A DNA stretch of 64,000 nucleotides from Kytococcus schroeteri (GCF_002847825.1 NZ_PKIZ01000011.1:1-64000), one strand, 5' to 3'. Shown: positions 43,358 to 52,948, counted from the first letter of the stretch. Program-made: numbers and translations. Notes: generated by a model not told the origin, from the sequence alone.

Positions 43358-43441
43358 CGACAGGGGAGCGCCCGGAGCGTTGAGAGTGCGGGAGACCGCA
43401 GACCCTTGGAACCTGGCCGGGACCGCCGGCGGAGGAAGTCG
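43358..43441 (+). promoter_or_regulatory. TPP (THI element) riboswitch
   Basis: The aptamer core is recognisable: CAGGGGAGC at the 5' side, the TTGAGAGTGCGG loop at 43380, ACCCTTGGAACCTGGCCGGG in the middle and GCCGGCGGAGGAAGTC at the 3' side. These match the conserved THI blocks (CUGAGA, ACCCUUUGAACCUG, and the final CAGCGnAGGGA-like block). It ends about 15 bases before the thiB start with its GGAG ribosome site, so thiamine pyrophosphate probably blocks translation of the transporter. Confidence 0.92.
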
Positions 43442-43455
43442 ACACAGGAGCGCAC

Positions 43456-44631
43456 ATGCCCACCACCGCACAGCCCACTCGCCCCTCCCCGCACCGCAGC
43501 ACCACGGCCGTCCGGGCCCCCCGTCGCGCGGTCACGACGGGTCTGGCCGCCGTCACCGCCCTCGGCCTGCTGGCGGGGTGCTCCCTGGGCGGCCAGGGTG
43601 AGGGGTCCGACCAGGAGTCCTCGTCGCCCTCGCAGGGTTCCGGCGACGGCGCCTCCGACGGTGACCTGGAGGGCCGCACCGTCACTCTCGTGACCCACGA
43701 CTCGTTCAACCCGCCGAAGGGTGCGCTCAAGGAGTTCACCAAGGACACCGGCATCACGGTCAAGGTGCTGAAGTCCGGCGATGCCGGGGCGCTCACCAAC
43801 AAGCTGGTGCTCACCAAGGAGAAGCCGCTGGGCGACGTGGTCTTCGGCATCGACAACACGTTCGGCGGCCGGGCCCTGGCCGAGGGCGTGGTGGCCGAGC
43901 ACGGTGTGTCGCTGCCCCAGGGGGTCGACCGGCACACCATCGAGACCGACGGGGGCGCCCGCCTGGCCCCGGTGGACTACGGCGACGTCTGCGTCAACGT
44001 GGACGACACGTGGTTCGAGAAGAAGGGCGTCAACCCGCCCCAGGGTCTCGACGACCTCACCAAGCCCGAGTACAAGGGCCTGTTCGTCACCCCCGGTGCC
44101 GCCACGTCGAGCCCCGGTCTGGCCTTCCTGCTGGCCACCATCGGTGCCAAGGGCGACGACGGCTGGGAGCAGTACTGGAAGGACCTCGTGGCCAACGACG
44201 CCAAGATCACCGCCGGCTGGGAGGACGCGTACACCGTCGACTTCACCGCCGGCGGCGGCAAGGGGGACCGGCCCATCGTGCTCAGCTACGCCTCCAGCCC
44301 GCCCTTCACCGTGCCCGAGGGGGGCAAGGAGCCCACCACCTCGGCCCTGCTGGACACCTGCTTCCGCCAGGTGGAGTACGCCGGCGTGCTCGAGGGCGCC
44401 GAGGAGCCCGAGGCGGGCGCGAAACTGGTGGAGTACCTGCTGGGCAAGGACTTCCAGGCCGGGCTGCCGGAGTCGATGTACGTCTACCCGGTGCGCTCGG
44501 ACGTGGAGCTCCCGGCCGAGTGGGAGAAGTGGGCCCCGTCCGCCAAGGAGCCCATCGAGGTGGACGCCGCCCGCATCCAGGAGCACCGCGAGGAGTGGCT
44601 GACGCGCTGGAGCGAGGCCACCGGCCAGTGA
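43456..44631 (+). CDS. thiB: thiamine ABC transporter substrate-binding lipoprotein
   Basis: 391 residues. A basic N-terminus and hydrophobic stretch end in a lipobox LLAGC with the lipidated Cys42. A Ser/Gly/Asp-rich linker and a Fe/thiamine-type extracellular binding domain follow (VTLVTHDSFNPPKGALKEFT; GIDNTFGGRAL; DYGDVCVNVDDTWF). The family binds thiamine or its phosphates outside the cell. A TPP riboswitch precedes it, and thiP and thiA follow with stop/start overlaps, which fixes the function firmly. Confidence 0.92.
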   Translation: MPTTAQPTRPSPHRSTTAVRAPRRAVTTGLAAVTALGLLAGCSLGGQGEGSDQESSSPSQGSGDGASDGDLEGRTVTLVTHDSFNPPKGALKEFTKDTGITVKVLKSGDAGALTNKLVLTKEKPLGDVVFGIDNTFGGRALAEGVVAEHGVSLPQGVDRHTIETDGGARLAPVDYGDVCVNVDDTWFEKKGVNPPQGLDDLTKPEYKGLFVTPGAATSSPGLAFLLATIGAKGDDGWEQYWKDLVANDAKITAGWEDAYTVDFTAGGGKGDRPIVLSYASSPPFTVPEGGKEPTTSALLDTCFRQVEYAGVLEGAEEPEAGAKLVEYLLGKDFQAGLPESMYVYPVRSDVELPAEWEKWAPSAKEPIEVDAARIQEHREEWLTRWSEATGQ

Positions 44632-46286
44632 GGCGCTCCCGCGGAGGGGCGTGGGTCCCCCTGCTCTGGGCGGCCCTGCCCCTGGCCTTCCTGGCCGTCT
44701 TCTTCGTGCTGCCCGTCGGCACGATGGTGGGACGCGGCCTGGCCCCGCACGGCCAGCTCGACCTCTCGGTGGTGCCCGAGGTGCTGGGCCGCAGCCGCAC
44801 CCTGCGCGTGCTCGGCTTCACCGTGGCGATGGCGCTGGCCGGCACCGCGGTGACCGTGCTGCTCGGCGTGCCCACGGCCTTCGCCCTGTACCGGCTGCGC
44901 CTGCCGCTGCGGGGCCTGCTGCGCTCGTGGGTGGTCATGCCCTTCGTCATGCCCACCGTGGTGGTGGGCGTGATGTTCCGCAGCCTGCTCAGCCCGCAGG
45001 GGCCGCTGGGATTCCTGGGCTGGGACGGCACGCCGTGGGCCATCGGGGCGGCGTTCGTGTTCTTCAACCTGGCCGTGGTGGTGCGCACCGTGGGCGGGGC
45101 CTGGGCCGGGCTGGACCGCCGCGCCGAGGAGGCCGCCGCCTCGCTGGGTGCGGCGCCCTGGCAGGTGCTGCGCGACATCACCCTGCCCCGCCTGGCCCCG
45201 GCCATCACGAGCGCCGCGGTGGTGGTCTTCCTGTTCTGCAGCACCGCCTTCGGGGTGGTGCTCACCCTCGGCGGGTTGCGCCACCGCACCCTGGAGACCG
45301 AGATCTACCTGCTGACCACCCAGTACCTGGACCTGCGGGCCGCCGCCGTGCTCTCGGTGCTGCAGGTGGTGACCGTGGCCCTGCTCGTGGGGACGGCCGC
45401 CCGGCTGCGCGGCTCCGCGCGGGCCACGGGGGCGGGGGCGGCGCCGCGCCCGGTGCGCCGGGGCGACCTGCCCGCGGTGGCCGTGGCTGTGGCCGTGCTG
45501 GCCTTCGTCACCGCACCGGTGGCCACCTTGGTGGTGCGCTCGCTGCAGGTGCGCACCGCGGAGGGGACTGCCTGGTCGCTGCGCAACTACCGCGCTCTGT
45601 CCTCCCCGGAGGCGGCCGCCGACGCCGGCCTCCAGGTCACTGTGCTCCAGGCGCTGGAGAACTCCTGGCGCGCCGCGGTGGACGGCACGATGGTGGCGCT
45701 CGTGCTGGGGGTGCTCGTCGCCATCGCGCTCTCGCGGCCCACCCGCACGCCGGCCCGGGCGGCCACCGTCCGCGTGCTCGACCTGCTCTTCATGGTGCCG
45801 CTGGGGGTCTCCGCGGTGACGGTGGGCTTCGGCTTCCTCATCGCCCTGGACTCCCCGCCGGTGGACCTGCGCAGCTCACCGCTGCTCGTCCCGTTGGCGC
45901 AGGCGCTCGTGGCCGCCCCGCTGGTGGTGCGCACCCTGACCCCGGTGCTCCAGGGCATCGACGACCGGCAGCGGCAGGTGGCCGCCTCCCTGGGGGCCCC
46001 GCCGTGGCGGCAGTTCCTCACCGTGGACGCCCGCCTGGCCGCCCGCCCCGCTGCCGCTGCGGCTGGCTTCGCGCTCGCGGTGTGCCTGGGGGAGTTCGGC
46101 GCCACGAGCTTCCTGGCCCGACCGGACGCCCCGACCGTCCCCGTCGTCATCGCCGAGCTGGTGGGCCGTCCCGGCGGCTCCGGCTTCGGCCTCGCCCTGG
46201 CGGCCAGCGTGCTGCTGGCCGCCGTGACCGTGGCCGTCATGGCCGTGGTCGACCGCCTCGCCCCGTCCGCCGGAGGTTCCTGGTGA
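44628..46286 (+). CDS. thiP: thiamine ABC transporter permease
   Basis: 552 residues, a tandem duplication of the ABC permease domain with about twelve helices. Two EAA-type cytoplasmic loops are visible: EEAAASLGAAPWQVLRDITL and RQVAASLGAPPWRQFLTVDA, one per half. The GTG start overlaps the thiB stop (GTGA). The fused double permease is usual for ThiP. It forms the channel with ThiB and the ATPase. Confidence 0.92.
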   Translation: MRRSRGGAWVPLLWAALPLAFLAVFFVLPVGTMVGRGLAPHGQLDLSVVPEVLGRSRTLRVLGFTVAMALAGTAVTVLLGVPTAFALYRLRLPLRGLLRSWVVMPFVMPTVVVGVMFRSLLSPQGPLGFLGWDGTPWAIGAAFVFFNLAVVVRTVGGAWAGLDRRAEEAAASLGAAPWQVLRDITLPRLAPAITSAAVVVFLFCSTAFGVVLTLGGLRHRTLETEIYLLTTQYLDLRAAAVLSVLQVVTVALLVGTAARLRGSARATGAGAAPRPVRRGDLPAVAVAVAVLAFVTAPVATLVVRSLQVRTAEGTAWSLRNYRALSSPEAAADAGLQVTVLQALENSWRAAVDGTMVALVLGVLVAIALSRPTRTPARAATVRVLDLLFMVPLGVSAVTVGFGFLIALDSPPVDLRSSPLLVPLAQALVAAPLVVRTLTPVLQGIDDRQRQVAASLGAPPWRQFLTVDARLAARPAAAAAGFALAVCLGEFGATSFLARPDAPTVPVVIAELVGRPGGSGFGLALAASVLLAAVTVAVMAVVDRLAPSAGGSW

Positions 46287-47029
46287 CGTCATCCGATGCC
46301 GAGCCCACCCGCCCCGCCGAGACCGACCGCCCTGCCGAGACCGACCGCCCCGCTGGCCTGGAGGTGCGCGGCGCCACCGTGGACTTCCCCGCGCGCCGTG
46401 GCTCCGTCCGCGCCCTGGACGCCGTGGACCTCGACCTGCCCCGCGGCACCATGACCGCCGTCCTCGGCCCCTCCGGGTGCGGCAAGAGCACGCTGCTGCG
46501 TGTGGTGGCCGGCCTCGAGCAGGTCGCAGCCGGCACGGTGTGCTTCGGCGGACGGGAGGTCACCGGCGTGCCACCGCACCGCCGCAACTTCGTGCTCGTC
46601 TTCCAGGACGGCCAGTTGTTCGACCACCTCTCCGTGGCCGACAACGTGGGCTACGCCCTGCGCCTGCGCGGCGTCTCCCGCGCCGCCCGCCGGCAGCGCA
46701 CGGCCGAGCTGCTGGAGCAGGTGGGCCTGCCCGGCACCCAGGACCGCGACCCGCGCACCCTCTCCGGCGGCCAGCGGCAGCGTGTGGCCCTGGCGCGGGG
46801 GCTGGCCGCGGACCCGGACGTGCTCCTGCTCGACGAGCCCCTCAGCGCCCTCGACCGCGACCTGCGCGTGGCCCTGGGGCAGGACCTGCGGCGCCTCGTG
46901 GCCGAGAGCTCGACCACCGCGCTGCTGGTGACCCACGACCACGACGAGGCCCGGCTGGCCGACGCCGTGGTGCTCATGGACGCCGGCCGGGTGCTGCGCC
47001 GCGGCTCCCCGGAGGAGGTCCTCGGCTGA
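46283..47029 (+). CDS. thiA: thiamine ABC transporter ATP-binding protein
   Basis: 248 residues. Walker A GPSGCGKST (62-70), Q loop VFQDGQLF, signature LSGGQRQRVALARGLA and Walker B VLLLDEPLSALD are all present. The GTG start overlaps the thiP stop and has CGGAGG upstream. The first 25 residues contain a short tandem repeat (RPAETD twice) from an 18-base DNA repeat at 46313-46350. It powers thiamine uptake. The name thiA is used loosely; thiQ is the enterobacterial symbol. Confidence 0.92.
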   Translation: MTSSDAEPTRPAETDRPAETDRPAGLEVRGATVDFPARRGSVRALDAVDLDLPRGTMTAVLGPSGCGKSTLLRVVAGLEQVAAGTVCFGGREVTGVPPHRRNFVLVFQDGQLFDHLSVADNVGYALRLRGVSRAARRQRTAELLEQVGLPGTQDRDPRTLSGGQRQRVALARGLAADPDVLLLDEPLSALDRDLRVALGQDLRRLVAESSTTALLVTHDHDEARLADAVVLMDAGRVLRRGSPEEVLG

Positions 47030-47071
47030 CTGCGGTGGCACTCGTGCCGCCGGCGGGCGACGATGGTGGGC

Positions 47072-47785
47072 ATGACCCAGACCCCCACCGGTGACCTCGC
47101 CGCACGCCTGGCCGCCATCACCCACCGCTTCCGTGCCTCCGAGGAGGTGGAGGACCTCGCCGCGGAGATCTGCCGCGCGGCCCGCGAACTCGTGGGCGAG
47201 GGGTGCGAGGTGGCCGTGACGCTGCTGCGGGCCGGGGGCCGCATCGACACCGTGGCCGCGACGGTACCGGTCTGCTTCGAGGTGGACCGCTTCCAGGAGC
47301 AGTACGGCGAGGGGCCGTGCGTCTCGGCCGTCCGGGAGGCCCCGGTGACCCACCTGCCCGACACGGCCACCGACACCACCTGGCCCCGCTTCAGCCGCTG
47401 GGCCGCCGACCACGGCGTGGCCTCGATGATGGGCGTGCGCCTGCACACCTTCGAGGGGGCGGTCGACGAGGTCGGCGGCGCCGGCCTGGGGGCGCTGAAC
47501 TTCTACGCCGACGCCCCGCACCGTTTCGACGACGACGCAGAGCACCGGGCTCGCCTGGTGGAGGCCCCCGCCTCGCTGGCGCTGAGCCACCGCCAGCACA
47601 TCAGCCACCTGCACCGCGCCCTGGACAGCCGGGACCTCATCGGGCAGGCCAAGGGTGTGCTCATGGAGCGCACTGGGGCCGGCCCCGAGGGGGCCTTTGA
47701 GTTGCTGCGCCAGCGCTCCCGCACCACCAACGTGCGGCTGGCCGAGGTGGCCCGCGAGGTCGTCACCGGGGACACAGGGGACTGA
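47072..47785 (+). CDS. GAF-ANTAR domain RNA-binding antiterminator
   Basis: 237 residues. An N-terminal GAF sensor domain (CFEVDRFQEQYGEGPCVSAV is typical of the actinobacterial group) is followed by the ANTAR three-helix domain (RDLIGQAKGVLMERTGAGPE through VREVV-like helix). ANTAR proteins bind paired hairpins in nascent RNA and prevent termination. Starts at 47063 and 47072 are both possible, neither with a strong ribosome site. It follows thiA by 42 bases but is probably a separate unit. Confidence 0.85.
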   Translation: MTQTPTGDLAARLAAITHRFRASEEVEDLAAEICRAARELVGEGCEVAVTLLRAGGRIDTVAATVPVCFEVDRFQEQYGEGPCVSAVREAPVTHLPDTATDTTWPRFSRWAADHGVASMMGVRLHTFEGAVDEVGGAGLGALNFYADAPHRFDDDAEHRARLVEAPASLALSHRQHISHLHRALDSRDLIGQAKGVLMERTGAGPEGAFELLRQRSRTTNVRLAEVAREVVTGDTGD

Positions 47786-47793
47786 TGGATGCG

Positions 47794-47830
47794 CCGGAGG
47801 GCGGCCCGTCGGTGACGGACCGCCCTCCGG
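47794..47830. terminator. bidirectional terminator
   Basis: 17-base arms (47794-47810 and 47814-47830) with one mismatch around GGT, between convergent genes ending at 47785 and 47849. The stem is strong and GC-rich. Confidence 0.7.
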
Positions 47831-47848
47831 GTGTGTGGGGTGCGGGGG

Positions 47849-49333
47849 TCACTCGGTGGAGAGCCACCCCTGCTGCAGACCCACCACTGCCGCGATGAAG
47901 CCCACGAGCATGATGCCGAACACGACCCACTCGTAGCCCTTCATGGCCGGGCGCACGCGCCCCTCCTTCTGGGCCCACAGGTAGACCAGTAGGCCGGGCA
48001 CGTAGAACAGCATGGTCATGAGCAGGTAGTTCAGGCCGCCGGCGTAGATCAGCCACAGCGAGTAGAGCGCGGCGATGGCGGCCATCACCACGTGCACCAT
48101 CGAGGCGCCCCGGCCGTTGCGGTGGCGCCAGGCCAGGGCCGCGCCGTAGAGGGCCGAGAGCAGATAGGGCAGCAGGATCATCGAGCCGGCCATGAGGATG
48201 ACCACCAGGTAGTTGGACCCGGCGAAGTGGGCGTAGATGATCGAGGCCTGCAGCGCGAGGGCGCTCACGAGCACCGACCACGTGGCGGTGCCGTGCTTGT
48301 TCTCCGTGGCCAGGCCGCGGGGCATGGCGCCGTCGCGGGCGGTGACGCTGAGGATCTCGGCGCACAGCAGCATCCAGGCCAGCAGGGCGCCGATGACGGA
48401 GACCAGCAGGCCCACGCTCACCAGGCCGGCACCCCAGGGGCCGACGGCCTCCTTGAGCACGCCTGCCATGGACGGGTCCTGCAGGCCGGCCAGCTCGGCC
48501 TGGCTGAGGATGCCGGCGCTGAGCATGTTGACCGCCACCAGCAGGGCGATGACGCCGAGGAAGCCCACCACGGTGGCCTTGGAGATGTCCTTGCGGTTGC
48601 GGGCGCGCTGGGAGTACACGGTGGCGCCCTCGATGCCGACGAACATCCACACGGTCACGATCATCATGCCGCGCACCTGGGTGAGAATGCTGTCGCCGGT
48701 GGTCTCGTGGCCCCAGAAGTCGGTGGAGAAGACGCCGTAGTCCCAGGCCACGGCCGTGAGCACCACGAAGGCCAGGATGGGCACGATCTTGGCGATGGTG
48801 ATGACCAGGTTGAAGCCCGCGGCCTCCCGGACGCCGCGCAGCATGAGGGCCACGTAGAGCCACAGCAGCACGGTCTGCCCGGCCAAGGAGGCGAGCGTGT
48901 TGCCCTCGCCAAAGATGCTCGGCCACCAGAGGCCGAGCGTGGAGAAGACGAGGATGAAGTAGGAGAGGTTGCCCAGCAGGGCGCTGATCCAGTAGCCCCA
49001 GGCCGAGGAGAAGCCGAGGAAGCGACCGAAGCCGTCGCGGGCGTACCCGTAGACGCCGCCGTCGGGGTTCGGGGCCAGTCGGGCCAGGAGCGTGAAGGTC
49101 AGGGCGAGCATGAGCATGCCGACGCCGGTGATGCCCCACCCGATGAGGAGGGGGCCGGGGGCCGCGGCCTGTGCCATGTTCATGGGCAGGCCGAAGATGC
49201 CGCCGCCGACCATGGAGCCGACGACCAGCGCGGTGAGCTGCGGCAGGCCGAGGGTCGACTGCTTCTGGTCGCCGTCGGTGCCGCCGGAGCCGCTGGTGGG
49301 CTCGGTGTCAGGGGTGGTGAGGGGGGTTGCCAT
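47849..49333 (-). CDS. APC family amino acid permease / antiporter (basic amino acid type)
   Basis: 494 residues with twelve to thirteen helices. The first helix holds the APC signature VVGSMVGGGIFGLPMNMA, and PNPDGGVYGYARDGFGRFLG matches the second conserved region of the basic amino acid/polyamine antiporter (APA) group, such as ArcD or lysine/cadaverine exchangers. The cytoplasmic RARNRKDISKATV loop fits too. The ATG at 49333 is preferred over 49348 as it sits before the hydrophilic N-terminus. Arginine, lysine or ornithine is the likely substrate, by family only. Confidence 0.85.
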   Translation of the reverse strand: MATPLTTPDTEPTSGSGGTDGDQKQSTLGLPQLTALVVGSMVGGGIFGLPMNMAQAAAPGPLLIGWGITGVGMLMLALTFTLLARLAPNPDGGVYGYARDGFGRFLGFSSAWGYWISALLGNLSYFILVFSTLGLWWPSIFGEGNTLASLAGQTVLLWLYVALMLRGVREAAGFNLVITIAKIVPILAFVVLTAVAWDYGVFSTDFWGHETTGDSILTQVRGMMIVTVWMFVGIEGATVYSQRARNRKDISKATVVGFLGVIALLVAVNMLSAGILSQAELAGLQDPSMAGVLKEAVGPWGAGLVSVGLLVSVIGALLAWMLLCAEILSVTARDGAMPRGLATENKHGTATWSVLVSALALQASIIYAHFAGSNYLVVILMAGSMILLPYLLSALYGAALAWRHRNGRGASMVHVVMAAIAALYSLWLIYAGGLNYLLMTMLFYVPGLLVYLWAQKEGRVRPAMKGYEWVVFGIMLVGFIAAVVGLQQGWLSTE

Positions 49334-49468
49334 GCGCACATTCTGCACGGCTCGGGCCCGGTTCCCGGGGTGCCGAGCGTGACGCTCCCCGCATCAGCTG
49401 TGCGGCCGGTCACACGCTCGTGGGGCGATTCGTTGACGTGGTGCCGAATGCGGGGGAGGGGAGAGGGT

Positions 49469-49500
49469 CTTGCACGACGGGCAAGTTTGCACGCAGTGCA
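49469..49500. promoter_or_regulatory. candidate TetR operators upstream of the TetR-MMPL pair
   Basis: TGCAC-GCA-GTGCA (49488-49500) is a perfect inverted repeat, and CTTGC-N7-GCAAG (49469-49485) is a second. The heptamer TTGCACG occurs twice, 17 bases apart. Lying 23-54 bases before the TetR start, they are likely autoregulatory operators. Confidence 0.5.
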
Positions 49501-49522
49501 TCTTCCTTCCTACGCTGGTGCC

Positions 49523-50195
49523 ATGTCACTGAGAGCGGCCCACAAGGAACGCACGCGGGCAGCCCTCGTGGCTGCCCGCGGCCCGGGTCGTCGACTCCGA
49601 CGGCATCGCCGCGCTGACGGCCGAGGCCGTGGCCGAGCAGGCCGGCGTCTCGCGCCGCACCCTCTTCAACTACTTCGGCAGCGTCGAGGAGTGCCTGCTG
49701 GCCCCGGTCGGCTCCGCGCTGGAGGCGGTCGTGGCCGAGTTCGACCGGGCGCCGGCCGGCACGCCGCCGCTCGACGTGCTCCGTGAGGCCCTGCCGCGCG
49801 TGTTCGACGAGGCGCGTTTCGAGCACTTCGCCCGCATCCGCGCCGTGGCCACCTCCAGCCCCACCCTCGAGCGGGCCGAGGCCACGTTGGTGGCCCGCTG
49901 CGTCGCCGATGCCGTGCACCTGCTGAGCGATCGCCTGCGCACCCCCGGCGGGTCGGTCGACCGGCTCTACCTCGGGGGGCTGGTCCGCAGCGGCCTCGGC
50001 GTCATCGAGACCGCGGCCGGGGTCTGGCTGGAGGAGACCTCCGGGCGGGCCGACGCGGACTCCCGCGCCCTCTTCCTCGAGCACGCCCGCCGTGCCCTGG
50101 ACCACCTGCGTGCCGGGTACGGCAGCGCCCCCGCTTCCCCCGAACCCTCCCTCGACACGACCACCCTCCCCACGACCCCGGAAGGACGGGCCTGA
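49523..50195 (+). pseudogene. TetR family regulator, frameshifted after residue 18
   Basis: The ATG at 49523 encodes MSLRAAHKERTRAALVAA. The HTH and the rest continue in another frame (ARVVDSDGIAALTAEAVAEQ, then AGVSRRTLFNYFGS) to the stop at 50193. Removing one C from the CCC run at 49575-49577 restores a 223-residue TetR protein. The break is a single-base insertion: recent mutation or sequencing error. A downstream in-frame start could give a truncated protein without a complete HTH. The stop overlaps the MMPL start (TGATG), so it was the local repressor of that exporter. Confidence 0.75.
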
Positions 50196-52948
50196 TGGCC
50201 GAACGTCTCTACTCCCTCGGCCACTGGGCCTCCCGCCACGTGTGGCCGGTCCTGCTGGCCTGGCTCCTCGTGCTCGGCGCCGTCGGCGGTGCCGCCGCGG
50301 CCTTCTCCAAGCCGCTGAGCACCGAGTTCACCATTCCCGGCACCGAGTTCCAGCGGGTCAATGACCAGCTGAAGTCCGAGCTGCCCGACGCCGCCGGCGG
50401 TGTGGGCACCGTCGTGTTCTCCACGCGGGACGGCTCGGAGTTCACCTCCGAGCAGCGCCGCGCCATCGCCGCCACCGTCAAGGACTTCGCCGACTCCGAG
50501 GGCGTGACCGGGGCGGAGAACCCCTTCGCCCTGCAGAAGCGCATCGACGGCAGCGGCGACGAGCTGGAGAAGGGCCGCAAGGAGCTGGCCTCCGGTCGCA
50601 AGGAGGTGGAGGCCGGGCGCGAGAAGCTCGAGAAGGCGAAGGCCGACCTCGCCGACGGCCGCAAGCAGCTGGAGAAGGGCCGCAAGGAGCTGGCCTCCGG
50701 CCGCAAGCAGCTCGAGGGCAAGCGCACCGAGCTGGAGCAGGCCGAGGAGCAGCTCGCCGCCCTGCGCGCCCAGGCCGGGCCGGACGACCCCCGCGTGCAG
50801 GGCATGACCGCCCAGCTCGAGCAGGGCCGCGCCCGCCTCGAGGCCGGCGAGAAGGAGCTCGAGGCCGGGCAGGCCGAGCTGGAGCGCAACGAGAAGAAGC
50901 TCCGCGCCGGCCAGCAGCAGGTGCGCCAGAACGAGAAGAAGCTCGACGACGCCGAGTCCGACCTCGCCGACGGCCGCACGCAGCTGGAGCAGGGCGAGGC
51001 CCAGCAGAAGATGTCCGAGGGCATGCGCTTCGTCGCCTCCTCCGGCACCACCGCGTACACCCAGATCCGCTTCACCGAGCAGCTCAGCAGCCTGCCCATC
51101 GAGCAGCGCGAGGCCGTCATGGCCAAGGCCGACGGGCTGTCCGAGCACGGCATCACCACCACCTTCTCGGAGGAGATGAGCCAGGACGCGAGCTCCATCA
51201 TGGGGCCCGGCGAGATCATCGGCCTGGCCGTGGCCGCCCTCGTGCTGCTGGTCATGCTCCGCGGCCTGCTCGCCGCCGGGCTGCCGCTGGTCAACGCCGT
51301 CATCGGCGTGGCCGTCGGGGTCGGGGCCGCCATGGCCCTCAGCTCGGTGGTGACGATGCAGAGCATCACCCCGGCGCTGGCCGTGATGCTCGGCCTGGCG
51401 GTCGGCATCGACTACACGCTGTTCATCCTGCACCGCCACCGCACCCAGATGGCCTCCGGCATGGACAAGCACGAGTCCCTCGGCCTGGCCACCGGCACCG
51501 CGGGCAACGCCGTGGGCGTGGCCGGCGCCACGGTCGTCATCGCCCTGGCGGCGCTCACCCTCACCGGCATCCCCTTCCTGTCCGTGATGGGCCTGGTGGC
51601 CGCCGGCACCGTGCTGGTGGCGGTGCTGCTGACCTGGACCCTGGGGCCGGCGCTCATGTCGCTCCTCGGTGACCGCGTGCTCGGCCGTCGTGGTCGCGCC
51701 GCCCGCCGCGCCGAGCTGGACGCCCGCGCCCACGCCGCCACCCCGGCCGAGAAGCGCGCCGCCGGTGGTGCGACCTCGGCCTGGAAGCACGTCACGCCCG
51801 AGGACGACCACCCCCGCTGGACCCGCTGGGTGACCCGTGCCCCGTGGCTCACCGTGGCCGCCGTGGTGGCCGTCCTGGGCACGATGGCGTGGCCGGTCAC
51901 CGACATGCGCCTGGGCATGCCCGACGGCTCCACCGCCCCTGCGGCGTCGCAGGGCTACCAGACCTTCGACACCATCCGCGAGGAGTTCGGTCCCGGTGCC
52001 AACGGCGCCCTGGTGGCCATGGCCGAGGCGCCCGAGGGTCTGAGCAAGGCCGAGGTGGCCGAGCGCCAGACCTCCATCGGGATGGCCCTCAAGGACGTCG
52101 AGGGCGTGGACCACGTGGTGCCCATCGGCACCAGCGAGGACCGCTCGGTGATGGCCTTCCAGATCACGCCGACCACCGGCCCCGGCGACGCGGCCACCGT
52201 GGACACCGTCAACCGCCTGCGCGACGCCGCCACCGGCATCGAGCAGGAGGACCACGTGGAGCTGGGCTTCACCGGCCTCACCGTGGCCAACATCGACGTC
52301 TCCGACGCACTGGCCAGCAGCCTGCCGCTGTACCTGGCCGTGGTGGTGGGCCTCAGCCTGCTGCTGCTGGTGCTCGTCTTCCGCAGCCTGCTCGTGCCGC
52401 TGGTGGCCACCGCCGGCTTCCTGCTGAGCGTCGGGGCGGCCTTCGGTGCCGTCGTCGCGGTCTACCAGTGGGGCTGGCTGGGCCCGGTCTTCGCGGTCAA
52501 CGAGGGCGGACCCATCCTGTCCTTCCTGCCCACCATCGTCATCGGTGTGCTCTTCGGGCTGGCCATGGATTACCAGATGTTCCTCGTCTCCGGCATGCGC
52601 GAGGCCTGGGCCCACGGGGCCAGCGCCCGCGAGGCGGTGCACAAGGGCTTCGGCGCCGGGGTCTCGGTGGTCACGGCCGCCGCGCTCATCATGGTGTCGG
52701 TGTTCGCCGGCTTCATCCACGCCGAGCTGGTGATGATCCGGCCGATGGGTCTGGGCCTGGCGCTGGGCGTGCTCGTGGACGCCTTCGTGGTGCGCATGAC
52801 GCTCACCCCGGCCCTCATGCACCTCCTGGGCGAGAAGGCGTGGTGGATGCCGCGCTGGCTCGACCGGCTGCTGCCGGACCTCGACGTGGAGGGCGCCAAG
52901 CTGCAGCGCAGCCACGGTGTGGACGCCGAGGGGCACACCACGGCGTGA
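50195..52948 (+). CDS. MMPL/RND family exporter with long coiled-coil outside loop
   Basis: 917 residues, two repeats of one helix, a large outside loop and five helices. Conserved MMPL stretches include GLAVGIDYTLFILHRHRTQM and LFGLAMDYQMFLVSGMREAW with the proton-relay Asp-Tyr pairs. The first loop (about 125-275) holds heptad-like blocks of EKGRKELASGRKEVEAGREK type, predicted to be a long coiled coil as in YhgE/Pip proteins. Substrates of such exporters are lipids, siderophores or drugs. The start overlaps the TetR stop, so regulator and exporter are cotranscribed. Confidence 0.92.
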   Translation: MAERLYSLGHWASRHVWPVLLAWLLVLGAVGGAAAAFSKPLSTEFTIPGTEFQRVNDQLKSELPDAAGGVGTVVFSTRDGSEFTSEQRRAIAATVKDFADSEGVTGAENPFALQKRIDGSGDELEKGRKELASGRKEVEAGREKLEKAKADLADGRKQLEKGRKELASGRKQLEGKRTELEQAEEQLAALRAQAGPDDPRVQGMTAQLEQGRARLEAGEKELEAGQAELERNEKKLRAGQQQVRQNEKKLDDAESDLADGRTQLEQGEAQQKMSEGMRFVASSGTTAYTQIRFTEQLSSLPIEQREAVMAKADGLSEHGITTTFSEEMSQDASSIMGPGEIIGLAVAALVLLVMLRGLLAAGLPLVNAVIGVAVGVGAAMALSSVVTMQSITPALAVMLGLAVGIDYTLFILHRHRTQMASGMDKHESLGLATGTAGNAVGVAGATVVIALAALTLTGIPFLSVMGLVAAGTVLVAVLLTWTLGPALMSLLGDRVLGRRGRAARRAELDARAHAATPAEKRAAGGATSAWKHVTPEDDHPRWTRWVTRAPWLTVAAVVAVLGTMAWPVTDMRLGMPDGSTAPAASQGYQTFDTIREEFGPGANGALVAMAEAPEGLSKAEVAERQTSIGMALKDVEGVDHVVPIGTSEDRSVMAFQITPTTGPGDAATVDTVNRLRDAATGIEQEDHVELGFTGLTVANIDVSDALASSLPLYLAVVVGLSLLLLVLVFRSLLVPLVATAGFLLSVGAAFGAVVAVYQWGWLGPVFAVNEGGPILSFLPTIVIGVLFGLAMDYQMFLVSGMREAWAHGASAREAVHKGFGAGVSVVTAAALIMVSVFAGFIHAELVMIRPMGLGLALGVLVDAFVVRMTLTPALMHLLGEKAWWMPRWLDRLLPDLDVEGAKLQRSHGVDAEGHTTA

